A DNA stretch of 64,000 bases from Flavobacterium reichenbachii (GCF_002217435.1 NZ_MUHF01000022.1:1-64000); one strand, 5' to 3'. Numbered from the stretch's first letter, positions 45,152 to 52,912 are shown. Notes: generated by a model not told the origin, from the letters alone. Program-made: numbers and translations.

Positions 45152-45492
45152 CCGTTTTGAAAACCCATTGTCATCTTTTGGAATTCTTCTATTTTAATTT
45201 CTAATTGGTTAAATTGTATCTCGTTTATATATTTTCTATGTTTAGCAATCAGTAATTGTGTTATTAGTTCAAATGAAGAACCAAGAGAAATGTCTAAAAA
45301 GTGACTAAAAGACTTATCAGTTCTTGAAGATCCTTCGGCAATATTACTAGGCATCGAAACAGAACATCTGCTTATTTGAGAACTCAAATCGTATCGTTCG
45401 TGTTTTGGAAATTCTATTAATACATCTGAAATTTCATTAGCAATTGCGATTCCGATCTTCCAAATCTTTAAGTTCTTATAATTATGTCTCAT
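45142..45492 (-). CDS. Four-helix-bundle protein of the S23/23S rRNA-IVS family
   Basis: 116 residues. The family pattern is clear: NLKIWKIGIAIANEISDVL, FPKHERYDLSSQISRCSVSMPSNIAEGSSR, FLDISLGSSFELITQLLIA. Such proteins are encoded in intervening sequences of some 23S rRNA genes and as stand-alone genes scattered in Bacteroidota. This copy sits between the acyl-CoA dehydrogenase and thiolase genes, flanked by ATAGAAAATAGA repeats, suggesting that it moved in as a small cassette. Function unknown. Confidence 0.9.
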   Translation of the reverse strand: MRHNYKNLKIWKIGIAIANEISDVLIEFPKHERYDLSSQISRCSVSMPSNIAEGSSRTDKSFSHFLDISLGSSFELITQLLIAKHRKYINEIQFNQLEIKIEEFQKMTMGFQNGLK

Positions 45493-45645
45493 GTTTTTTG
45501 AGTCAAGTTAAGAAATCAAAATAAAAAAAGTAAGATTAATATTATTTTTATTTGTTTTTTGAAATATTTTAGCACTCCAAAAAGTCAATCTCTTTATTCT
45601 CAAAGAAAAACATCTATTCTCTTTGTTCTATATTCTATTCTCTTT

Positions 45646-46827
45646 TTAAAGAACTTCGTAAATCCCCGCAGAACCCTGCCCAGTCCCAACACACATAGAA
45701 ACAATTCCGTATTTATTACCTCTGCGTTTCATCTCATCAAATAACTGAACAGAAAGTTTAGCACCCGTACAACCCAGAGGGTGTCCTAAAGCAATTGCTC
45801 CGCCGTTTACGTTTACGATATCTGGATTTATATTCAACTCGCGAGTTACTGCTAAAGCTTGTGAAGCAAAAGCCTCATTTAGTTCAATTAACTCAATATC
45901 GTTTAATGTTAATCCTGCTTGTTTCAACGCTTTCGGAATTGCTTTTACAGGACCGATACCCATAATTCTTGGCTCAACACCAGAAGAAGCAAAGTTTACT
46001 AAACGTGCAATTGGCTCAAGATTTAATTCTTTTACCATTTCTTCGCTCATAATTAAAACAAAAGCAGCACCGTCACTCATTTGAGACGAGTTACCGGCAG
46101 TTACGCTTCCGTCAGCAGCGAAAACTGGTTTTAATCCAGCTAATGCAGCAACAGAAGTTCCAGCTCTTGGACCTTCGTCTTGTTTTACAACGTAAGACTT
46201 CGTTTCTTTTTTACCGTTTTCATTAATGAAAGTCTGGTCAACCGTAATCGGAACGATTTGTTTGTCAAATTTCCCTTCCGCTTGTGCTTTCAAGGCTTTC
46301 ATATGAGAGTTATAAGCAAACTCATCCTGATCTTCTCTTGAAATTTTGTATTGATTTGCAACCGCTTCAGCAGTCAAACCCATTCCCCAATAGTAATCTT
46401 CGTTACCTGCAGCAGCAACTTTATAATCCGGAGTTGGTTTGTAACCACCCATCGGAATAAAACTCATACTTTCTGCACCACCTGCAATGATACAATCCGC
46501 CATTCCTGATTGGATTTTAGCAGTTGCCATTCCGATAGTTTCTAATCCAGATGCACAATAACGGTTAACCGTTACACCAGGAACATCTTCTACTTTTAAT
46601 CCCATTAAAGAGATCAAACGTCCAACGTTAAGTCCTTGTTCAGCTTCCGGCATGGCATTTCCTACCATAACGTCATCGATACGTTTTTTGTCAAAATCAG
46701 GCAGTTCATCCATCATAAACTGAATGGTTTCTGCTGCTAATTCATCAGGTCTTTTAAATCTAAAAACCCCTTTTGGTGCTTTTCCTACCGCAGTACGGTA
46801 AGCTTTTACTATATATGCTGTTTTCAT
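45646..46827 (-). CDS. fadA: Acetyl-CoA C-acyltransferase (thiolase)
   Basis: 393 residues. The nucleophile Cys is in NRYCASGLETIGMA (about C90), the histidine in GGAIALGHPLGCTGAK and the second Cys in SMCVGTGQGSAGI. It cleaves 3-ketoacyl-CoA, the last step of beta-oxidation. It is followed and preceded on the same strand by the other beta-oxidation genes, with repeat-rich spacers between them. Confidence 0.95.
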   Translation of the reverse strand: MKTAYIVKAYRTAVGKAPKGVFRFKRPDELAAETIQFMMDELPDFDKKRIDDVMVGNAMPEAEQGLNVGRLISLMGLKVEDVPGVTVNRYCASGLETIGMATAKIQSGMADCIIAGGAESMSFIPMGGYKPTPDYKVAAAGNEDYYWGMGLTAEAVANQYKISREDQDEFAYNSHMKALKAQAEGKFDKQIVPITVDQTFINENGKKETKSYVVKQDEGPRAGTSVAALAGLKPVFAADGSVTAGNSSQMSDGAAFVLIMSEEMVKELNLEPIARLVNFASSGVEPRIMGIGPVKAIPKALKQAGLTLNDIELIELNEAFASQALAVTRELNINPDIVNVNGGAIALGHPLGCTGAKLSVQLFDEMKRRGNKYGIVSMCVGTGQGSAGIYEVL

Positions 46828-46842
46828 TTGTTTTTGTTTTTA

Positions 46843-47001
46843 AGATTATAGAAAATAGATTATAGAAAATAGACCGTTACTTTGTCTCAAAATCTATATT
46901 CTTTTCTCTTTATTCTATTTTTTAAGAGTATAGAAGATAGAGTATAGAAAATAAACTTTACAAAGTCTTAAATCTATATTCTATTCTCTTTGTTCTATTT
47001 T
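46843..47001. repeat. Cluster of TATAGAAAATAGA / TCTATATTCTATT repeats
   Basis: Alternating forward (TATAGAAAATAGA) and reverse (TCTATATTCTATTCTCTTT) units between the thiolase and fadB-type genes. They form inverted pairs that could fold into two consecutive hairpins. Related units lie at 45111-45151 and 45580-45650. No coding potential. Confidence 0.65.
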
Positions 47002-49392
47002 CTAATTACGAAGTGGTTTTCCTTTAGTTAACATATATTGAATTCTCTCCAGAGTCTTTCTTTCAGTACATAAACTCAAGAAAGCTTCACGTTCGATATC
47101 TAATAAATATTGTTCAGATACTAAAGTCGCTTCAGATAAATCACCACCAGCCATTACATAAGCCAGTTTGTTGGCAATTTTTTTATCGTGCTCAGAAATG
47201 TATTTTCCAGCTTCCATTTGATCTGTTCCAACTAAGAACATTCCAAGTGCTTGTTTACCTAAAACTTTTACATCCGTTCTTCTGATTGGCTGTGTGTAAC
47301 CCGCTTCTGCCATTAACAATGCATGTTTTTTAGCTTCAGCAATCTGACGATCTTTGTTTACTACGATAACATCTTTTCCATGTTGAAGAAGTCCAGTGTC
47401 AAAAGCTTCGTAACCAGAAGTCGATACTTTTGCCATTGCGATTGTTAAGAAATATTCTTGAAGAACGTTTAATTCCACATCGTTTTTGCGGAATAAATCA
47501 GATGCTCTCAAAGCCATTTCTTTAGATCCACCACCACCAGGAAGTACACCAACACCAAATTCAACTAATCCCATGTAGGTTTCTGCAGCAGCAACTACTT
47601 TATCAGCATGTAAGCTCATTTCGCATCCACCACCAAAAGTCATTCCGTGAGGCGCTACTACAACTGGAATAGAAGAATAACGAACACGCATCATTGTATC
47701 TTGGAACAATTTAATTGCCATGTTCAATTCGTCGTATTCTTGCTCAACTGCCATCATGAAAATCATTCCGATATTAGCCCCAACAGAGAAATTCGCTGCT
47801 TGGTTTCCAATAACTAAACCTTGATATTCTTTTTCAGATAAGTCGATTGCTTTATTGATAGCCTGAAGTACATCGCCACCAATTGTATTCATTTTAGATT
47901 GGAATTCTAAGTTCAAAATTCCGTCTCCTAAATCCTGAATAATTGCACCGCTATTGCTCCAAACTTTTTTGCTTTCGCGGATGTTGTTCAGAATAATAAA
48001 TGAATCTTGTCCAGGAACTTTTACTTGAGATTTTGTTGGAATGTTATAGAAATAAGTCGCTCCTTCTTTAACAGAGTAGAAACTTTCGCTTCCAGAAGCC
48101 AGCATTTCAGTAACCCATGCAGCAGGCTCTAAACCTTCTGCTTTCATGATTTCAATTCCTTTGGCAACACCAATCGCATCCCAAATTTCGAATGGACCAT
48201 TTTCCCATCCAAAACCAGCTTTCATGGCATCGTCAATTTTGTATAATTCGTCTGAGATTTCAGGAATTCTGTTTGACACATAAGCAAACATTCCAGAGAA
48301 ACTCTTACGGTAGAATTCTCCCGCTTTGTCTGTTCCTTTTACTAAAACTTTAAAACGATTGATTGGTTTATCAATAGTTTTAGTCAGTTCAAGAGTAGCA
48401 AAATTTGCTTTTTTAGCAGCGCGGTATTCTAATGTATCTAAGTCTAAAGAAAGAATATCTTTATCTACCTTTTTATAAAAACCTTGACCCGTTTTGCTTC
48501 CCAACCATTTGTTCTCCATCATTTTGTTTACAAAATCAGGAAGTTTGAACAATTCGTGTTGTTCGTCTGTTGGGCAGTTTTCATAAATACCGTTGGCAAC
48601 GTGTACCAAAGTATCCAATCCAACAACATCCACAGTACGGAAAGTAGCCGATTTTGGACGACCAATTACAGGACCAGTCAATTTATCCACTTCTTCAATC
48701 GTTAATCCCATTTCTTTAACCAAATGGAATAAACTTTGAATCCCGTAAATACCAATTCTGTTTCCAATAAACGCTGGAGTATCTTTAGCAACAACCGAAG
48801 TTTTTCCTAAAAATTTAGATCCGTATTCGTTTAAGAAATCCAATACTTCAGTTGAAGTTTTTGGGCCAGGAATAATTTCAAATAATTTTAAGTAACGCGC
48901 AGGGTTAAAAAAGTGAGTGCCGCAGAAGTGTTGTTGAAAATCTTCGCTTCTTCCTTCACTCATAAAATGAATTGGAATACCAGAAGTGTTAGATGTAACC
49001 AAAGTTCCCAGAGTACGGAATTTCTCGATTTGTTCAAAAACCAATTTTTTGATGTCCAAACGTTCTACAACAACCTCAATAATCCAGTCAACATTGGCAA
49101 TTTTTGCCATATCATCAGTCGTATTCCCGGTCGTGATTCGGCTTGCAAATTTTTGACTGTAAATAGGAGAGGGTTTCGATTTTAATGAATTCGCTAAATG
49201 CTCGTTTACCACTCTGTTGCGAACAACTTTGCTTTCAAGCGTTAATCCTTTTTTAGCTTCAGCTTCTGTCAACTCGCGGGGTACGATGTCAAGCAGTAAA
49301 ACTTCAACACCAATATTGGCAAAATGACAAGCTATTCCTGAACCCATAATTCCGGATCCAATTACAGCAACTTTTTTAATTGTGCGTTTCAT
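47002..49392 (-). CDS. fadB: 3-hydroxyacyl-CoA dehydrogenase / enoyl-CoA hydratase fusion
   Basis: 796 residues. The N-terminal NAD-binding domain (VAVIGSGIMGSGIACHFANIG), the 3HCDH segment with SNTSGIPIHFM and CGTHFFNPARYLKLFEIIP, and two C-terminal 3HCDH helical domains are followed by a C-terminal crotonase-like domain (about 500-690: GLVIGNQAANFSVGANIGMI, HGMTFGGGCEMSLHADKVVA, VEFGVGVLPGGGGSKEMAL). The domain order (dehydrogenase first) is the reverse of E. coli FadB, as is usual in Bacteroidota. It catalyses hydration and oxidation of enoyl-CoA. Confidence 0.93.
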   Translation of the reverse strand: MKRTIKKVAVIGSGIMGSGIACHFANIGVEVLLLDIVPRELTEAEAKKGLTLESKVVRNRVVNEHLANSLKSKPSPIYSQKFASRITTGNTTDDMAKIANVDWIIEVVVERLDIKKLVFEQIEKFRTLGTLVTSNTSGIPIHFMSEGRSEDFQQHFCGTHFFNPARYLKLFEIIPGPKTSTEVLDFLNEYGSKFLGKTSVVAKDTPAFIGNRIGIYGIQSLFHLVKEMGLTIEEVDKLTGPVIGRPKSATFRTVDVVGLDTLVHVANGIYENCPTDEQHELFKLPDFVNKMMENKWLGSKTGQGFYKKVDKDILSLDLDTLEYRAAKKANFATLELTKTIDKPINRFKVLVKGTDKAGEFYRKSFSGMFAYVSNRIPEISDELYKIDDAMKAGFGWENGPFEIWDAIGVAKGIEIMKAEGLEPAAWVTEMLASGSESFYSVKEGATYFYNIPTKSQVKVPGQDSFIILNNIRESKKVWSNSGAIIQDLGDGILNLEFQSKMNTIGGDVLQAINKAIDLSEKEYQGLVIGNQAANFSVGANIGMIFMMAVEQEYDELNMAIKLFQDTMMRVRYSSIPVVVAPHGMTFGGGCEMSLHADKVVAAAETYMGLVEFGVGVLPGGGGSKEMALRASDLFRKNDVELNVLQEYFLTIAMAKVSTSGYEAFDTGLLQHGKDVIVVNKDRQIAEAKKHALLMAEAGYTQPIRRTDVKVLGKQALGMFLVGTDQMEAGKYISEHDKKIANKLAYVMAGGDLSEATLVSEQYLLDIEREAFLSLCTERKTLERIQYMLTKGKPLRN

Positions 49393-49447
49393 AGTTTAGT
49401 TAATTTGTTTTTTTACTAGAATTTGAATTATTTCCAAATAAGAAATA

Positions 49448-49906
49448 CTATTCTTTTTCTATATTTTCTGTTTGATTAAATATGTTTTTGTCTTGAATTA
49501 ATTCATTGATAATTTCCGAAACTTCAATAAAATGTTTTAATTTTTCGTCAGAAACGTGTTTTCTAACGCTTTCATTAAATTTCAAAACAGTATTTTTAGA
49601 TAAATCTCTTTTTTCTTTTCCAAATTCGGTCAGGTAAATTAAAACACCTCGACCGTCACTTGGATTTTTTTTGCGAACAATCAAACCTTTGTCTTCCATT
49701 GATTTTAGTGTTCTGGTAAGGCTTGTAGCTTCCATTCCCATTCTTGGTCCCAAGGCTGTAGATGGAGTTCCTTCTTCTTTGTCTATACTTAAAAGAGCAA
49801 ATCCTGTTGCCATTGTGGCATCGTATTTTGCTGCTTCCTCGTTATACATTCTTGAAACAGCCTGCCATGTAGCTCTCAAAATATAATCTATTGTTTTGTC
49901 TTTCAT
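49448..49906 (-). CDS. MarR-family transcriptional regulator
   Basis: 152 residues. A winged-helix core contains FALLSIDKEEGTPSTALGPRMGMEATSLTRTLKSMEDKGLIVRKKNPSDGRGVLIYLTEFGKEKR, including the DxR wing motif. It lies 55 nt upstream of the beta-oxidation genes on the same strand and therefore probably senses acyl-CoA or fatty acid and controls the cluster. The operator was not identified. Confidence 0.92.
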   Translation of the reverse strand: MKDKTIDYILRATWQAVSRMYNEEAAKYDATMATGFALLSIDKEEGTPSTALGPRMGMEATSLTRTLKSMEDKGLIVRKKNPSDGRGVLIYLTEFGKEKRDLSKNTVLKFNESVRKHVSDEKLKHFIEVSEIINELIQDKNIFNQTENIEKE

Positions 49907-50163
49907 AGGTAACTATATCGATTTCAAATATAATCAAAAAATACTATGCATGCATATAATTTTCTATTAAATTTTTGGTTAGTAATAAAATTTCTCTGAA
50001 ATAGAGTGGTTTAGGTTAGTTTTTTTTATTTGAAATATAATAAAAGTATTTATTGAAATTATAAAAAAGGAATAAATTCTAAATTCAGTTCTATAAGTAT
50101 ACTGTTTTCACCAGCACTTGTTTTATTTACAATTAGAATTTAGAATTTCAAAATAATAAAATT

Positions 50164-51177
50164 TTAGGGCTGATACCTTTCAAGAGCTTTTTCAAGGATT
50201 TTTTTCATTCGGTTTCGAAGGTTTTCCGGTCTCAAAACTTCAATTCCGTCACCAAAACCAAAAAAAATACGCTCCATTTCATAATTAGGACATAGAAATA
50301 AATGGATAATAATACTTTTATCCTCATTTTCCTTTATCAGCCTTTGTGTATGATGCAGGGGTTTTGTAATCACATAAGGTGCATTTACAGCGTCTACCCA
50401 AAGTTCGATGCGTCTGGGTTGTAAGCCCGAATTTACAGTTACGCCAATTACATTTTTATAATAAGATTCTGCATCAAAATCTTCCTCCAAATAAGACATA
50501 TTAAAATCGTAATCTATAGAAACTATTCTGTCGAGTGCCAGATTCGTAATTGGTTGAGAGCCTTTTTTCTTTCCAATCAAAAACCATCTGTTATTAAATT
50601 CCTTCAAAATAAAAGGATGAAAATGAAACGTATTTTCTTCTTTAGACTTAAATGATTTATAAGTAAGTACCAAAACCATTTTTTTTATAATTGCCTGATA
50701 AATTTCATCCAGATAATGAAGGCCTTTGAGTTCTTCATTTTTATCCAGATAAATTACCGGTTTTGTATGCGATTTTTCAGAGTAAATTTTATCTTCCAGT
50801 CGCTGCAAAATATCTGATACATCACTAAATAAAGAAAAATCCTTAAACTGTTTCAGCATCGAAACGGTTTCGGTCAAGACATTCATATCCGTTTCCGTCA
50901 GCGGAATATCGGTTATTGTAAATTCATCATCGTCATATTTATAATACTTTTTATCATAAACAACGATTGGCGCATTATAACCTAGTTTTTCACTTCGCAT
51001 CAGCTGAATATCCATCTGAATCGTTCGTTTACTAATGGGGTTTGCCCGTCCCTCATATTCAAATAAAGCTTCAGAACAGCATTCGATTAAATCCTCCAAA
51101 GTCCATTGCCTGTATTTATTCTGAAGACATTTATCTATGGTTTTGTAGCGTATTAGAGCATTTTTGTTTTGTGACAT
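50164..51177 (-). CDS. WYL-domain transcriptional regulator
   Basis: 337 residues. The N-terminal winged HTH (about 1-70: YKTIDKCLQNKYRQWTLEDLIECCSEAL, ISKRTIQMDIQLMRS) is followed by a WYL domain (about 150-225: KKMVLVLTYKSF, FHPFILKEFNNRWFLIGKK) and a C-terminal WCX extension (about 245-330). WYL domains bind nucleic-acid ligands and several act as activators. It stands 1.1 kb from the RNA-repair island and is the only DNA-binding regulator there. I infer that it reads RNA damage and acts at the CTRCGCA-N7-TGCGYAG operators; this is not shown by sequence alone. Confidence 0.9.
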   Translation of the reverse strand: MSQNKNALIRYKTIDKCLQNKYRQWTLEDLIECCSEALFEYEGRANPISKRTIQMDIQLMRSEKLGYNAPIVVYDKKYYKYDDDEFTITDIPLTETDMNVLTETVSMLKQFKDFSLFSDVSDILQRLEDKIYSEKSHTKPVIYLDKNEELKGLHYLDEIYQAIIKKMVLVLTYKSFKSKEENTFHFHPFILKEFNNRWFLIGKKKGSQPITNLALDRIVSIDYDFNMSYLEEDFDAESYYKNVIGVTVNSGLQPRRIELWVDAVNAPYVITKPLHHTQRLIKENEDKSIIIHLFLCPNYEMERIFFGFGDGIEVLRPENLRNRMKKILEKALERYQP

Positions 51178-51378
51178 GGTTTGTGTGTTTTTTGCGAGAT
51201 TAATTTCGCGTTGTATATTTTGGGCGTGTCCCTCCGGCTCGTCCCGAAGCTTCGGGATCAGCTATATCTTTTGTTCCGTCCCGAGGCTTCGGGACCGCCA
51301 CAAAAGGATACCGCCTCAATCCCTCACGCATTTACGTTACTAATGAAATTTCGTTTTAATTTTCCATTCCAATTTTCC
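51178..51378. repeat. Intergenic region with CCCGAAGCTTCGGG palindromes
   Basis: GTCCCGAAGCTTCGGGA (51241-51257) and GTCCCGAGGCTTCGGGAC (51279-51296) are short GC-rich palindromes. A third copy, TCCCGAGGCTTCGGGA, is at 51590-51605, and a variant lies at 15633. They resemble REP-type elements. Upstream of the WYL gene an imperfect palindrome GCGAGATTAATTTCGC (51197-51212) could be an autoregulatory site. No gene is convincing here. Confidence 0.6.
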
Positions 51379-51501
51379 GTAGAGATGCACAGCAGTGCGT
51401 CTAACACATCGTAGCCACAATTTATTGACATTTCGATGAATCTGTCAGGTTTAAATAGTTACGGACATTCGTTGCGTAGACGCACTGCTGTGCGTCTCTA
51501 C
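51379..51501. repeat. Inverted repeat with 24-nt arms (GTAGAGAYGCACAGCAGTGC type)
   Basis: The arms at 51379-51402 and 51478-51501 are inverted copies with one mismatch, separated by 75 nt. The arms themselves contain GCACAGCAGTGC, a smaller near-palindrome. This looks like a non-autonomous dispersed element; no ORF spans it. Confidence 0.75.
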
Positions 51502-51570
51502 AATATGCAAATGTTAATAGAAAATCTGTTTTTCGGTTCCTATATAATTGTGTCTATTTTATTCGTAATA

Positions 51571-51618
51571 CAAACCCGACAGGTTTTTATCCCGAGGCTT
51601 CGGGACTGTCGGGTTTAA
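51571..51618 (-). terminator. Terminator of the HD-domain gene
   Basis: AAACCCGACAG / CTGTCGGGTTT, with a CCCGAGGCTTCGGG palindrome inside the loop. It lies about 20 nt after the HD gene stop. Confidence 0.65.
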
Positions 51619-51635
51619 CAACATAAATGTGATAC

Positions 51636-52250
51636 CTATATTAATAATGAAATCTCCCTTTCAATATTCCTTCTCGATTTTTCTTCATATAAATTCCTGA
51701 ATTCGTCGGTTTGAAAAATAAACTCATTCTCCAAAAAATGCTTCAAAGCTTTTGCGCGGCCGGGTTTGTAGAGAAAATCAGGATAAATGCGGTATTCTTT
51801 TCTAATTTGCTCAAAATAGATTTTATAATCTTCCCAGTCTCGGGCTAGAATTTTTAAATCAAAATCAATTAACCAATTTATATCTTCAATTTTATTCTGC
51901 TGATGCTGTTGTGTCGCGCAGATTGCGTCAAAAACCAATTGCTTATGGAGCGAGGTGTTTTGTGGTAAAACAGCCAAAGCATATTCGGCACTTTTGAGTT
52001 CGTTGTCTTTTTTGGAAGCTGAATAAACAAAATCATGATAAAAAATAGAAAATAATACTTCGTTTGGGTTTTGAATTTTACTGCTATACATTTCAAAACT
52101 TTCAATCATATCCTTTATATGAGTTAGGTTGTGGTAATGTCTTGATTTATTGGAGTATGCTTTGTGTAAATCTTGCCATTTCTGCTCGATTTCTTTTTCT
52201 TTAAAACTAATATTCAAAAGCAATTCAGTATAAATATTCTGTAAAAACAT
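51636..52250 (-). CDS. HD-superfamily metal-dependent phosphohydrolase (COG4339-like)
   Basis: 204 residues. HD-type motifs are visible: SRHYHNLTHI, FSIFYHDFVY (HD dyad), AICATQQH and DFDLKILA (late Asp). The family has no known substrate. Two HD proteins rarely neighbour RNA repair by chance, but its divergent promoter overlaps the first operator of the island, so the repair regulator would also affect it. It could process a nucleotide signal or RNA end; this is inference. Confidence 0.8.
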   Translation of the reverse strand: MFLQNIYTELLLNISFKEKEIEQKWQDLHKAYSNKSRHYHNLTHIKDMIESFEMYSSKIQNPNEVLFSIFYHDFVYSASKKDNELKSAEYALAVLPQNTSLHKQLVFDAICATQQHQQNKIEDINWLIDFDLKILARDWEDYKIYFEQIRKEYRIYPDFLYKPGRAKALKHFLENEFIFQTDEFRNLYEEKSRRNIEREISLLI

Positions 52251-52263
52251 ATTCTTTTTTACT

Positions 52264-52293
52264 CAAATATAAAATTCTTTTTTTACTACGCAA
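52264..52293 (-). promoter_or_regulatory. Promoter of the HD gene overlapping the repair operator
   Basis: Minus strand TTG (52291-52293), 19 nt, TATATTTG (52264-52271): a perfect flavobacterial promoter. The TTG lies inside the inverted repeat at 52284-52308. The start would be about 8 nt from the ATG. Confidence 0.7.
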
Positions 52294-52323
52294 AATAATT
52301 GCGTAGTAGTTCTGAAATCTTTG
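52284..52323 (+). promoter_or_regulatory. P1: operator IR plus -7 element upstream of the tRNA-like leader
   Basis: CTACGCA (52286-52292), AAATAAT, TGCGTAG (52300-52306), extendable to 9-bp arms. After 9 nt comes the -7 element AATCTTTG (52316-52323). There is no TTG at -33; the inverted repeat sits there, as for an activator-dependent promoter. Confidence 0.7.
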
Positions 52324-52371
52324 CTCAAGAAATAAAACAAAAGGTATTTCTAAAAAATGAAACAAAAATTT

Positions 52372-52411
52372 TACTACGCAAAATAACTGCGTACTAGTTT
52401 TAAAATCTTTG
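52372..52411 (+). promoter_or_regulatory. P2: duplicated operator plus -7 element
   Basis: CTACGCA (52374-52380), AAATAAC, TGCGTAC (52388-52394; last base mismatched), 9 nt, AATCTTTG (52404-52411). The 57-nt block 52372-52428 matches 52284-52340 at 52 positions, so P2 arose by an 88-bp tandem duplication of P1. Confidence 0.7.
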
Positions 52412-52534
52412 CTCAGGAAATAAAACAATACGTTCTTAGAAATAAAAATAGAATAAAGCAGGTCAAGTTTAAGTTACTTCACGAAACCACTATTAGATTT
52501 ATACTTAATACCATTATCTCTTTATTTTATATTT

Positions 52535-52651
52535 GAAGCAGTAGCTCAGCGGTAGAGCAGGTAGTTTTGAAATTATCACTAAAAGGTCAATCCAAACTTA
52601 CTTCGTACACTTCTAATGTCCAGGTCGTGGGTTCGAATCCCATCTGCTTCA
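52535..52651 (+). ncRNA. tRNA-like element with an enlarged anticodon-variable region (117 nt)
   Basis: A 7-bp acceptor GAAGCAG/CTGCTTC with discriminator A, D arm GCTC-AGCGGTA-GAGC, and T arm GTGGG-TTCGAAT-CCCAT are intact. The anticodon arm is abnormal: GGTAG/TTATC (two G-U pairs) encloses an 8-nt loop TTTTGAAA. About 49 nt, including one GGTCAA-N7-TTACTTC repeat, separate it from the T stem. It does not look like a decoding tRNA. Its TATATTTG neighbour ends at its first base and so cannot be its promoter; it should be cut from the P1/P2 transcript. It is probably a tRNA mimic of the repair system. Confidence 0.7.
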
Positions 52652-52679
52652 CAATTAATGGTCAATTAAAACTTACTTC

Positions 52680-52712
52680 TTAGGTTCGATTCCTAACTTC
52701 CGAAAGGAAGTT
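52680..52712 (+). ncRNA. Isolated T-arm-like hairpin followed by a GAAA-tetraloop stem
   Basis: TTAGG-TTCGATT-CCTAA (52680-52696) has the T-loop consensus TTCGAnT. The overlapping AACTTCC-GAAA-GGAAGTT (52695-52712) is a perfect 7-bp stem with a GNRA loop. It begins directly after the third GGTCAA-N7-TTACTTC copy. No matching acceptor or D arm is found, so it is a fragment or a second mimic. Confidence 0.55.
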
Positions 52713-52912
52713 GACGGTTTATTAAGTATTAAAATTATCATTAATAAAAAATGAGGGTCAAAATTAGCTTACTTCTCGGGGAAACCCACAAACTTCCAAT
52801 TTGAATCAGCTAATTCATTACACTCAAATTTAAGGTCAAGTGTTTCTTACTTCAAAACTCTTTTAGGTAGAAATCAGAAACGCCATTATCTAAATTTTAA
52901 AAATTAAAAAAA

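Larger units (their letters stand above)
52461..52853 (+). repeat. Five copies of the 20-nt motif GGTCAA-N7-TTACTTC
   Basis: Copies at 52461-52480, 52585-52604, 52660-52679, 52756-52775 and 52834-52853. In every copy the two ends (6 and 7 nt) are identical and exactly 7 variable nucleotides lie between. Gaps between copies are 104, 55, 76 and 58 nt. All copies have the same orientation and lie in the predicted leader of the RING/TerD gene; copy 2 is inside the tRNA-like element. They are too short and irregular for CRISPR. Function unknown. Confidence 0.85.

Noticed and set aside
51181..51618. Two short plus-strand frames between the WYL and HD genes
   Set aside because: They run through palindromic and inverted repeats and have no coding composition.
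52528..52535. TATATTTG as the promoter of the tRNA-like RNA
   Set aside because: The box ends on the first base of the acceptor stem, leaving no room for a start about 7 nt downstream. There is also no -33 element or operator before it.
52535..52651. An ordinary tRNA gene (Gln-like TTG or Ser-like TGA anticodon)
   Set aside because: The loop is 8 nt, the anticodon stem is weak, and 49 nt separate it from the T stem; no canonical variable arm can be drawn.
52461..52853. CRISPR-like array (five repeats with conserved ends)
   Set aside because: The units are 20 nt with variable centres, gaps run from 55 to 104 nt, and no cas gene is present. The spacers hold tRNA-like parts.
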